From: CAZTVF01 sp964616985
GTDB taxonomy: Bacteria; Planctomycetota; Phycisphaerae; SM23-33
Direction of reading: 5' to 3'
NCBI GenBank assembly: GCA_964616985.1
Contig: CAZTVF010000046.1
Span: forward strand, 1 to 36,359
DNA: 36,359 bases
The notes beneath the pieces are model-generated. The model was given only the letters and a program-made list of their open reading frames with translations. It searched no databases and was not told where the DNA came from. A program made the translations under genes and the position numbers. Positions within the stretch are counted from its first letter, which is position 1, and every line of letters begins with the position of its first letter. This document shows, one piece after another, positions 24,675 through 32,046 of the stretch.

Positions 24675-26387
24675 TTACCGTGCCCGAAGCGTTTTGGCGT
24701 TGTTCTCGCCGCCGTTGAGCAGGTGGATGAGCGGCTGGGGACGGTCGACGCCGGGGACGAGGCAGGGACGCTCGCTCCAGGGGGCGACGCTCAGGACGTT
24801 CGTCATGTCCATCCAGTGCTGCAGGCGGGCCACCGGCAGGTTCCACGTCATGTGGAAGTGGTTGGCCGGGGCGTACTGCTTGTACTCCGGCATCGTGGCG
24901 TACTTGGGCACCACGTACGTGTGCGGCCAGGTCGGCGAGGACGTGTGGTTCACCGCGTCGGACAGCTTGGCCGGCATCTCGGTGGTGACGGCCTCGTCCC
25001 AGATCAGGCTGAACATGTTGTTCATGCCGCTGTAGGCCAGGCGCGAGGCGATGCCCTCGATGCCGCCGGGCGTCGTGAACGTCACGCTGTTGCCGCCGCC
25101 GGGGAAGTAGCCTTCATCGGCCAGCGGCAGGCCCACGCCCTTCATGCACTGTTCGGCCGAGGCGCCGGGCTTGGCCGCCCAGTTGAACGCGGCCGAGCCG
25201 CTGTTGTCGCCATCGACGAAGCCGCGCTTCGCCCACAGTTCCTTGCCCGTGAACTTTACGCCGACCTTCTTGGCCAGGGCCTGGATTTCCCACGGCTCCC
25301 AGACCTTGCGGAAGTCCATGAACAGCGGCGGCTGCCCGCCGGAGAGGTACGTCGTGAACAGCATCGTCAGCAGGCCCTGCACGTCGGCCTCGGTGCCGTA
25401 GGGCATGGCGGGCTTGGGGCCGTTGTGGTCGAACGTCGAGTTGAACAGGCTTTCCATCGCGTCGGCCACCGGCAGCGGCAGGCCGCGCGGGTCGGAGCCC
25501 CATTCCAGCTGGCTCATGAACCCGCCGCCGATGCCGTTGAGCTCGGTGATCAGGTCGCGGATGATCAGGTACATCGCCAGCGACTGGTTGAACTTCTCGC
25601 TGTCGGCCTCGTTCCGCAGCACGAGACGCTTGCCCACCATCTTCTCGAACCACGCGCGGAGGGCCTTGACCTCGTTCTTGTCGAACGAGCCCTTCTTGAG
25701 CATGTCGGCCAGCAGCTTCATGTCCAGCCGCGTGATCTCGATGCCGAAGGTCTTGCGCGTCGGCAGGATGTGGCCCAGGGCCGTCTCCATGCCCATCGAG
25801 TCGTGCCCGAAGATCACGACGCGGCGGCCGCGAACGGCCACGGCCGTCAGCGCGGCGTAGCACCAGTCGACCAGGGCGACGGCGGTGGACTTGGACATCT
25901 GCGGGTTGGCGCCGGTGTCAGGCCAGCTGCCCACGTTCAACGCCGCCAGCTTGCCCGTCTGGGCCAGCGCGCCGTTGACCGCATGGGCGAACACCACGCC
26001 GGGCTTGGGCCCGCTGTTGCCGCAGGTGATGTTCACCGGCGTCTCGGCCGGAAGCTGGGCCAGCAGGCTGATCAGCGTCAGCTGCGGGAAGGCCCAGGTG
26101 TCGGGGGCGAGGATGACGGCGTCGACGCCGGCGGCGCGGAACTGGGCGGCCACGATGTCGGCCTGCTTCTCGCCGTCGATCAGCACGTCGGAGAACACGA
26201 CCCGCACGGGCGAGCCGTCGGGCAGCTTGACGCGCTCGGCCACGATGTCGGCGACCATGCTGACGATATTGACGCAGCGCTCGCGCGAGGCCTTGTCCAC
26301 GCGGGGATCGCTGGTGGCGCACACGCCGAACGTCACGACCTTCGCCGCCGCCTTCGATGCGGCAGCCAGTTTCACAGCCTTTGCCAT
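24675..26387 (-). CDS. L-fucose/D-arabinose isomerase family protein
   Basis: A 570-aa homologue of FucI-type ketol isomerases, which convert L-fucose to L-fuculose (or D-arabinose to D-ribulose) using a divalent metal. Length is close to E. coli FucI. Candidate metal ligands are E333 in YGTEADVQ, D358 in PPLFMDF and a His in ANHFHMTW (H510 or H512). Upstream features include HDSMGME (195-201) and NGIGGGFMSQLEWGS (284-298). The start ATG has an excellent AAGGAG 7 nt upstream. It is monocistronic as far as can be seen, divergent from the sugar-polymer operon at 26640. It would fit the use of deoxysugars released by sulfatase and glycosidases in this window, but it could act on another aldose. 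Confidence 0.85.
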   Translation of the reverse strand: MAKAVKLAAASKAAAKVVTFGVCATSDPRVDKASRERCVNIVSMVADIVAERVKLPDGSPVRVVFSDVLIDGEKQADIVAAQFRAAGVDAVILAPDTWAFPQLTLISLLAQLPAETPVNITCGNSGPKPGVVFAHAVNGALAQTGKLAALNVGSWPDTGANPQMSKSTAVALVDWCYAALTAVAVRGRRVVIFGHDSMGMETALGHILPTRKTFGIEITRLDMKLLADMLKKGSFDKNEVKALRAWFEKMVGKRLVLRNEADSEKFNQSLAMYLIIRDLITELNGIGGGFMSQLEWGSDPRGLPLPVADAMESLFNSTFDHNGPKPAMPYGTEADVQGLLTMLFTTYLSGGQPPLFMDFRKVWEPWEIQALAKKVGVKFTGKELWAKRGFVDGDNSGSAAFNWAAKPGASAEQCMKGVGLPLADEGYFPGGGNSVTFTTPGGIEGIASRLAYSGMNNMFSLIWDEAVTTEMPAKLSDAVNHTSSPTWPHTYVVPKYATMPEYKQYAPANHFHMTWNLPVARLQHWMDMTNVLSVAPWSERPCLVPGVDRPQPLIHLLNGGENNAKTLRAR

Positions 26388-26639
26388 GGGACGACTCCTT
26401 TTATTGAGTTAGGTTGATTGGCACAGGTAGGGCGAGAATCATACCCCGCCTCTCCCGGCCGCACAAGTGCCGGCGCGGCAATGTGCCTGCAGCCTGCGGC
26501 CAGGCCAGGTGCACACGTCCGCCGCCGCGGGCGACTCCTGGCACCGGGCAATGCGTGCATCCACTTATGTCTCAAGAATGATCGCTATATCAACGATCAA
26601 ATAACTGGTACTATTCCCGGTGGTATTCCAAAGGATCTC
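26388..26639. other. Divergent promoter region, fucose isomerase / glycan operon
   Basis: A 252-nt spacer between divergent genes. It should carry the fucose-isomerase promoter on one side and the promoter of the six-gene glycan operon on the other. Around 26575-26625 it becomes AT-richer (ATCGCTATATCAACGATCAA and ACTGGTACTATT), including ATCG...CGAT half-sites. No confident -35/-10 pair was found. Confidence 0.4.
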
Positions 26640-27398
26640 ATGGCCGACAATTCACAACTCGACGCAGGTGCGGGCTATCGCCTCGGCGTCGTGATGCCCA
26701 TGGCCAACGAAGAGGCGACGGTTCGAGATTTTCTCACCCGCGTGGTGAAGGCACTGGGCCCCGACGATCGCGTCTACTGCGTGCTCGACAACGCCTGCAA
26801 GGACCGCACCCGCGACATCGTGGAGGAGCTCTCCCGCACGCTGGACTCGCGGATCGTGCCGGTCTGGGCGCCCCAGAACCGATGTGTCGTCGACGCCTAT
26901 TTCCGCGGCTATCGCGAGGCCTTCAACGCGCCGTGCCGCTGGATCCTGGAGATGGACGCGGGCCTCAGCCACGACCCCCAGGCGATCCCCCAGTTCATCG
27001 CGGCGATGGAGGCGGGCTTCGACTTCGCCGGCGGCTCGCGCTTCATCCAGGGCGGCTCGCACAGCGGCAGCCTGTGGCGGCGGCTTGTCAGCTGGGGCGG
27101 CACGCGGCTGGCCAACCTTCTGGTCGGCACGAGGATGACGGACATGACCAGCGGCTTCGAATGCTTCAGCCGTCCGGCCATGAAGTGCCTGCTCGACCGC
27201 GGCGTCCGCAGCCGGGCGCACTTCTTCCAGACCGAGATCCGCGCCTTGATGCACCAGTTCCGATGGGTCGAGGTTCCGATCCACTACACCAACACCTCCA
27301 AGGCCCTGGGCGCCTCGCCGATCACTGACGCCCTGCGAAGCCTTTGGCACTTGCGCAAAGAGGCCCGCGCCGCCTGTGCCAGCGGGGGACGCCCATGA
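26640..27398 (+). CDS. GT2 glycosyltransferase (dolichol-phosphate mannosyltransferase-like)
   Basis: First gene of a six-gene operon. A 252-aa GT-A fold protein beginning YRLGVVMPMANEEATVRDFL (13-32), typical of GT2 enzymes that move sugars to polyprenyl phosphate or acceptor glycans. Nucleotide-binding residues are in CVLDNACKD (47-55), and EMDAGLSHDP (104-113) provides the DxD-like acidic motif. No membrane segments are visible. The start has AAAGGAT 5 nt upstream. An open extension upstream to 26418 has no support. Its stop overlaps the next start in ATGA, implying translational coupling. Confidence 0.88.
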   Translation: MADNSQLDAGAGYRLGVVMPMANEEATVRDFLTRVVKALGPDDRVYCVLDNACKDRTRDIVEELSRTLDSRIVPVWAPQNRCVVDAYFRGYREAFNAPCRWILEMDAGLSHDPQAIPQFIAAMEAGFDFAGGSRFIQGGSHSGSLWRRLVSWGGTRLANLLVGTRMTDMTSGFECFSRPAMKCLLDRGVRSRAHFFQTEIRALMHQFRWVEVPIHYTNTSKALGASPITDALRSLWHLRKEARAACASGGRP

Positions 27399-28414
27399 GC
27401 TTCGCCGGCGTCATCACCACCATCCAGCCGCCCACGCCCAGCGTGAGGGGGCTGATGGCGTTCCTGAACAAGACCTCCGGCCGCCTGATCGCCATCGGCG
27501 ACCAGAAGGGGCCCGACCGCTTCGACATCGGCGGGGCCGACTTCTACAGCCTCGCCGCACAGAAGCTGCTGCCGCTGAAGCTCGCGGCCATCCTGCCCAC
27601 CAAGCACTACGCCCGCAAGAACCTCGGCTATCTTATGGCCATGAAGGCCAACGCCCCGTGCATCTACGAGACCGACGACGACAACACCCCCGCGCCGCAC
27701 TGGAAGCCGCTGGCGCTGGCGACGCAGGCCCAGCAGGCCACCGCCGCACGATGGCTCAACGTCTACCGCCTGTTCACCGACCAGCTGATCTGGCCGCGCG
27801 GCTTCCCGCTCAACAAGGTCACCGACCCCGCCACCTGGCAGGGCGCCCGAAGCGGCCCGCTGCGGGCCGTGCAGTCGCCGATCCAGCAGGGCCTGGCCGA
27901 CCTGTCGCCCGACGTCGACGCGGTCTGGCGGCTGGTGCTGGACCGCGAATTCACTTTCCACCGCGCCGATTCGGTCTCGCTGCCGCGAGGCACGTGGTGC
28001 CCGTGGAACAGCCAGAACACCTGGTGGTGGCCCCAGGCGTACGTGCTGATGTACCTGCCCAGCACCTGCAGCTTCCGCATGACCGACATCTGGCGGAGTT
28101 TCATCGCCCAGCGGTGCCTGTGGGAGATGGGGCACGAGATCATCTTCCACGCCGCCGACGTCATCCAGCAGCGCAACGCGCACAACCTGATGCGCGACTT
28201 CAACGACGAGGTTCCCGGCTACCAGCGCAACGAGGAACTCGTGGACGTTCTGGAGGCGCTGCCCCTGGCCCCCGGCGACGCGGCCGCGGGCGACAACCTG
28301 CTGCGATGCTACGAGGCGCTGACGGCCAAGGGCTTCTTCGCCGAGTCCGAACGGGCCCTTGCCCGCGCGTGGGTGTCGGACGTAGCATCGATAAGACGAG
28401 GTTCCTATTCCTGA
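27395..28414 (+). CDS. STELLO/DUF288-type glycosyltransferase
   Basis: A 339-aa protein matching the STELLO (formerly DUF288) family, known from plant Golgi proteins that support cellulose-synthase assembly and from scattered bacterial members. Residues 1-100 carry the diagnostic series: a VITTIQPPT strand, IAIGDQKGP (32-40), LLPTKHYARKNLGYL-type sequence (66-80) and IYETDDDN (90-97). The region after about residue 190 (FTFHRADSV, WPQAYVLMYLPSTCSFRMTDIWRSF) is also family-like. The start overlaps the upstream GT2 stop by ATGA, and its end overlaps the UbiA gene. Enzymatic activity in bacteria is not established, to my knowledge. In this operon it may build or polymerise the exported glycan. 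Confidence 0.82.
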   Translation: MSFAGVITTIQPPTPSVRGLMAFLNKTSGRLIAIGDQKGPDRFDIGGADFYSLAAQKLLPLKLAAILPTKHYARKNLGYLMAMKANAPCIYETDDDNTPAPHWKPLALATQAQQATAARWLNVYRLFTDQLIWPRGFPLNKVTDPATWQGARSGPLRAVQSPIQQGLADLSPDVDAVWRLVLDREFTFHRADSVSLPRGTWCPWNSQNTWWWPQAYVLMYLPSTCSFRMTDIWRSFIAQRCLWEMGHEIIFHAADVIQQRNAHNLMRDFNDEVPGYQRNEELVDVLEALPLAPGDAAAGDNLLRCYEALTAKGFFAESERALARAWVSDVASIRRGSYS

Positions 28415-29336
28415 GACCCACCCCAACTCGCTGCGCGACCTGATTCGCCTGGCCCGCCCGGGCCACTGGGTGAAGAACGTCGTCGTGCTGTTCCCGCTGA
28501 TGATGTCCATGCACATCGCCGACGCCCCAGCGGTGCTCAATGCGCTGTTGGCGACGGTGGCGTTCTGCATGGCCTCGAGCTTCACCTACGTGCTCAACGA
28601 CATCTACGACCGCTCGCGCGACGCCCTGCATCCCCGCAAGAAGGATCGGCCGCTGGCGTCGGGGCGAATCGACGAATCCACCGCCGCCATCGCGGCGGTC
28701 GTGCTGGCCGTGCTGGCTGGGGCTGCCGTGTCGGTACTGGGCATTGCGACCATCCTGGTGCTGATGGCGTACCTGCTCGTCCACGTGGCCTACACGTACT
28801 GGCTGAAGGAGAAGATGCTACTGGACGTAATGTGCATCGCCGGCGGCTTCGTCCTCCGCGCCCTGGCCGGGGCGACGGCCATCCACGTCACCCCCACGCC
28901 GTGGCTGTTCATCTGCACCTTCACGCTGTGCATGTTCATGGGCTTCTGCAAGCGGTACATGGAGATCGTCGCCATCGGCGACAGCAAGCAGGCCATCGCC
29001 CACCGCCCCACGCTGGTGGGGTACACGGCCGAACTGCTGACGCACGTGATCACGCTGTCGGCCGCCATCGCGGTGATCTCGTTCCTGCTGTACTCGCTGA
29101 GCGACCAGACGGTGCAGCGGATCGGCACGAACTACCTCGCCGCCACGCTGCCGCTGGTGGTGTACGGCGTGTTCCGCTTCGCGATGCTCTCGATCCACGG
29201 CCTGTACAGCGACCCGACGGACCTGATCCTTCGCGATCGCCCGTTCCAGGTCACCGCGGTGGTGTGGATCGCCGCCGGCCTGATCATCGTCTATTGGGGC
29301 CGCGGCATCCAGGCATGGCTGGCGATGCATTATTGA
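28407..29336 (+). CDS. UbiA-family prenyltransferase (decaprenyl-phosphate phosphoribosyltransferase-like), apparent ATT start
   Basis: Integral-membrane prenyltransferase of about 309 aa, most like DPPR synthases, which attach phosphoribose from PRPP to polyprenyl phosphate. Motif 1 N64-D-I-Y-D68-R-S-R-D72 is followed by HPRKKDRPLASG, and about eight hydrophobic segments follow. Conserved family sequence (LRDLIRLARPGHWVKNVVV) begins upstream of the first standard start codon, the GTG at 28470. The frame is open only back to a TAA at 28392, with no ATG, GTG or TTG before 28470. GAGG at 28398-28401 lies 5 nt before an ATT at 28407, which I take as the start; CTG at 28431 or 28440 is an alternative. 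It overlaps the end of the STELLO-like gene by 8 nt. Confidence 0.82.
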   Translation: MPETHPNSLRDLIRLARPGHWVKNVVVLFPLMMSMHIADAPAVLNALLATVAFCMASSFTYVLNDIYDRSRDALHPRKKDRPLASGRIDESTAAIAAVVLAVLAGAAVSVLGIATILVLMAYLLVHVAYTYWLKEKMLLDVMCIAGGFVLRALAGATAIHVTPTPWLFICTFTLCMFMGFCKRYMEIVAIGDSKQAIAHRPTLVGYTAELLTHVITLSAAIAVISFLLYSLSDQTVQRIGTNYLAATLPLVVYGVFRFAMLSIHGLYSDPTDLILRDRPFQVTAVVWIAAGLIIVYWGRGIQAWLAMHY

Positions 29337-29366
29337 CCTGCCGCCACCCAACAGAGCATTGAAACC

Positions 29367-30131
29367 ATGATCGATCACGACGCCTCCAGTCCCTCGCGGC
29401 CGCTGCTGTCGGTGGCGATGCCCGCGTACAACGAGCAGGCATGCATCGAGGCCGTGGTGCTTGATCACCTCCGCGTGCTGCAATCGCTGGCGCCGGCGGG
29501 GGAGTGGGAGCTCCTGTGCCTCGACGACGGCAGCAGCGACGGCACGGGCGACAAGCTCCAGGCCCTCGCCCGCCTGCACCCCGGCCTGCGCATCGAACGC
29601 CACGGGCGCAACCTGGGCCTGTTCCAATCGATGACCGACGCCGCTCGCCTCGCCCGCGGCCGCTACGTCTACCTCACCGCCTCCGACGGCCAGTGGCCCG
29701 CCGAGAACCTCGCCCGCCTGCTGGCCGCCCTCCGCGCGGAGGGCGCCGACGTCGCGGTCGCCGTCCGCGGCAACCGCGCCAGCGTCTACACGGCCTGGCG
29801 GCGGGCGGTCTCGTTCTTCTTCGAGCTGCTGCCCCGCGTGCTGTTCGGCGCCGACACGCTGGACCCCGGCAGCGTCAAGCTGGCCGCACGGGAGGTCTTC
29901 GCCTATGACCTCGTCTCGCGCAGCCCGTTCGCCGAGGCCGAGCGGCTGATCCTCGCCCGCGCCCGCGGGCTCAAGCTCGTCAGCGTCCCAGCCGTTTTCT
30001 GCGACCGCTCCAGCGGCCGTGCCAGCGGGGCCAAGTGGTCCAACATCACCTCCAGCCTCCGCGATGTCTTCCGCTGCCTGCGTCGCTACGGCCTGCGCTG
30101 CCGCCGCCTGCGGCCGCAGGGGAACACATGA
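29367..30131 (+). CDS. GT2 glycosyltransferase
   Basis: A 254-aa GT2 enzyme with a typical N-terminus LLSVAMPAYNEQACIEAVV (13-31). The nucleotide-sugar motif LDDGSSDGT is at 52-60, HGRNLGLFQSM at 79-89 and the DxD-equivalent TASDGQW at 104-110. Residues about 145-155 (RRAVSFFFELLPRVLF) are hydrophobic but too short to be a clear membrane anchor. The C-terminus is very Arg-rich. It probably transfers a sugar to the polyprenyl carrier or to the growing glycan. The gap to the UbiA gene is 30 nt and the RBS is weak (TTGAAACC). The 94 nt that follow hold no gene. Confidence 0.88.
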   Translation: MIDHDASSPSRPLLSVAMPAYNEQACIEAVVLDHLRVLQSLAPAGEWELLCLDDGSSDGTGDKLQALARLHPGLRIERHGRNLGLFQSMTDAARLARGRYVYLTASDGQWPAENLARLLAALRAEGADVAVAVRGNRASVYTAWRRAVSFFFELLPRVLFGADTLDPGSVKLAAREVFAYDLVSRSPFAEAERLILARARGLKLVSVPAVFCDRSSGRASGAKWSNITSSLRDVFRCLRRYGLRCRRLRPQGNT

Positions 30132-30225
30132 GTGCGTTTGGGGGCGGCTTGCCGTTCGGGTGCCGCCCTCGAAGGGTTCCAGCCGCCCACCCCATCTGGC
30201 CGATAGTATCCTCAAAGGAGTACTT

Positions 30226-30747
30226 GTGCCGACCACGATACCGCAGGACCCGACGATCCGCATCGCCCCCGACGTGCAGCTGGGCCAGAACGTGCGGATC
30301 TACGCCTTCGTCAACCTCTACGGCTGCCGCATCGGCGACGACAGCCGCATCGGCACCTTTGTCGAGATCCAGAAGAACGCGACGGTGGGGCGGGCGTGCA
30401 AGATCTCCAGCCACACCTTCATATGCGAGGGCGTTCATATCGAAGATGAATGCTTCATCGGCCACGGCGTCATGTTCATCAACGACCTCTACCCCCGCGC
30501 GACGACCAGCAGCGGCGCCCCCAGCGGCGAGGGCGACTGGCACGTGACGCCCACGCGCGTCTGCCGCGGCGCGTCGATCGGGTCCAATGCGACGATCCTG
30601 GCCGGCGTGACGATCGGCGCCGGCGCCATCGTCGGGGCCGGGGCCGTGGTCACCCACGACGTGCCCCCGCGGATGATCGTCGCGGGCAACCCTGCCCGCG
30701 TGCTGCGGCCGGTCGATTCCCCGCCCGCCGGAGGGACCCTGGCGTGA
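30226..30747 (+). CDS. Hexapeptide-repeat N-acetyltransferase (WbpD/WlbB-like)
   Basis: A 173-aa left-handed beta-helix acyltransferase. The run of hexapeptides from about residue 10 (IRIAPDVQLGQNVRIYAF) to about 155 includes GTFVEIQKNATVGR, SSHTFICEGVHIED and FIGHGVMFINDLYPRA, very like WbpD/WlbB. Those enzymes acetylate the 3-amino group of UDP-2-acetamido-3-amino-2,3-dideoxyglucuronate. GHGVMF contains the family's catalytic-type His. The start is GTG at 30226, chosen because AAAGGAG lies 5 nt upstream. The stop overlaps the next start as GTGA. Pairing with a WbpE-like aminotransferase strongly supports the role. Confidence 0.9.
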   Translation: MPTTIPQDPTIRIAPDVQLGQNVRIYAFVNLYGCRIGDDSRIGTFVEIQKNATVGRACKISSHTFICEGVHIEDECFIGHGVMFINDLYPRATTSSGAPSGEGDWHVTPTRVCRGASIGSNATILAGVTIGAGAIVGAGAVVTHDVPPRMIVAGNPARVLRPVDSPPAGGTLA

Positions 30748-31853
30748 AGGTGCCATTTCTCGACCTCAAGGCCCAGTACCTCCAGATCAAGGACGAGGTG
30801 CATGCGGCCCTCGACCACGTGATGGAGACCTCCGCCTTCGTCCAGGGCGAGGCCGTGCGTCATTTCGAAGAGCTTTTCGCCGCCCACCACGGGGCGCGGT
30901 TCTGCATCGCCACCTCCAGCGGCACCAGTGCATTGCACGTGGCCCTGCTGGCAATGGGCGTGGGCGCGGGCGATGAGGTCATCGTCCCCGTCAACACCTT
31001 CATCGCCACGGCCGAGGCCGTCAGCTACTGCGGCGCCAGGCCGGTCTTCGTCGACATGGCCGCGGCGGACCACAACATCGACCCCGCGCTCATCGAGCAG
31101 GCCATTACTCCCCGCACGAAGGCGATCATCCCGGTGCACCTCTTCGGCCAGCCCGCGCGGATGGACACCATCGCCGCCATCGCCCGGCGGCACGGGCTGG
31201 GGCTGCTCGAAGACTGCGCCCAGTCCCACGACGCCGAGTTCGGCGGCCGCAAGGTCGGCACGTTCGGCCATGGGGGCGCCTTCAGCTTCTACCCCGGCAA
31301 GAACCTCGGATCCTACGGCGAGGGCGGGGCGGTGGTGACCAACGACGAACAGCTCGCGGCGAGCATGCGGATGCTGCACGACCACGGCTCGTCGAGGAAG
31401 TACTACCACGACGTGGTCGGGTACAACTACCGCATGCAGGGCTTCCAGGGCGCGGTGCTGGGGGTGAAGATGAAGCACCTCGTCGCCTGGACCGAGGCAC
31501 GCCGCGCCGTCGCCCGGCGCTACCAGCAGGCCCTGTCCGGCCTGCCCGTCGTCGTGCAGCCCGAGCAGCCCGGCGTGCGGCACGTGTACCATCAGATGGT
31601 CATCCGCGTGCCCAATCGCGATGCGGTGATGCGCGAGATGGAGGCCCGCGGCGTGGGTGTTGGCATTCACTATCCGATCCCCTTGCACCTGGCCGGCGCT
31701 TACGCCTCGCTGGGCTACCGCGCCGGCGACTTCCCCGCCGCCGAGGCCGCGGCGGCCGAGATCCTCTCCCTGCCCATCTACCCCGAGCTCACGCCCGAGC
31801 AGATCGATTACGTCGTCGCAAGTCTCAAGGCCTGCCCCAGCCTCAGCAAGTAA
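30744..31853 (+). CDS. DegT/DnrJ/EryC1/StrS sugar aminotransferase (WbpE-like)
   Basis: PLP-dependent nucleotide-sugar aminotransferase of 369 aa. It starts VPFLDLKAQYLQIKDEV, typical of the family. TSSGTSALHVALLAMG (57-72) binds cofactor phosphate, EDCAQSHDAEFGG (156-168) contains the pyridine-ring Asp, and SFYPGKNLGSYGEGG (181-195) contains the Schiff-base lysine K186. It aminates a 3-keto sugar nucleotide, and the adjacent acetyltransferase would then N-acetylate it. Together they fit a 2,3-diacetamido-uronic acid or 3-acetamido-deoxyhexose pathway. The dehydrogenase and oxidase partners (WbpA, WbpB) are not in this window. The GTG start has GGAGGG about 8 nt upstream. It is the last gene of the operon. 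Confidence 0.92.
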   Translation: MKVPFLDLKAQYLQIKDEVHAALDHVMETSAFVQGEAVRHFEELFAAHHGARFCIATSSGTSALHVALLAMGVGAGDEVIVPVNTFIATAEAVSYCGARPVFVDMAAADHNIDPALIEQAITPRTKAIIPVHLFGQPARMDTIAAIARRHGLGLLEDCAQSHDAEFGGRKVGTFGHGGAFSFYPGKNLGSYGEGGAVVTNDEQLAASMRMLHDHGSSRKYYHDVVGYNYRMQGFQGAVLGVKMKHLVAWTEARRAVARRYQQALSGLPVVVQPEQPGVRHVYHQMVIRVPNRDAVMREMEARGVGVGIHYPIPLHLAGAYASLGYRAGDFPAAEAAAAEILSLPIYPELTPEQIDYVVASLKACPSLSK

Positions 31854-31894
31854 GCGCTGGGCACGTCCATCGGGAATCCCTCGGGTCCCCTCGG

Positions 31895-31917
31895 CATGGT
31901 CACTTCAGTGACCCATG
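31895..31917. terminator. Candidate hairpin after the glycan operon
   Basis: CATGGTCACT and AGTGACCCATG pair around a 2-nt loop with one bulge, about 40 nt downstream of the aminotransferase stop. No T-run follows, so its role as an intrinsic terminator is doubtful. Confidence 0.35.
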
Positions 31918-31987
31918 CATATTCGCTGTCTCACGTCTATGAGGCGGCGCCTCACGCTTCGATCACCTGATGTGGCATGTCCCACCC

Positions 31988-32024
31988 GCGCATGCCGGCG
32001 CGAATACGCTTCGGCATGGCACCC
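31988..32024. repeat. GCATGCCGGCG/CGGCATGGCACCC repeat, single unit
   Basis: The unit runs from CGCATGCCGGCGCGAATACG to CTTCGGCATGGCACCC. Its reverse complement closely matches the unit at 35723-35760, and the same GGCATGGCACCC end recurs at 35668 and near 19105. It lies between the convergent aminotransferase and EF-hand genes. Confidence 0.75.
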
Positions 32025-32046
32025 AATGCCCCCGCGCCATCCACGC

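Noticed and set aside
28470..29336. GTG at 28470 as the UbiA start
   Set aside because: It would delete the conserved LRDLIRLARPGHW segment and has no Shine-Dalgarno sequence; the ATT at 28407 has GAGG at good spacing.
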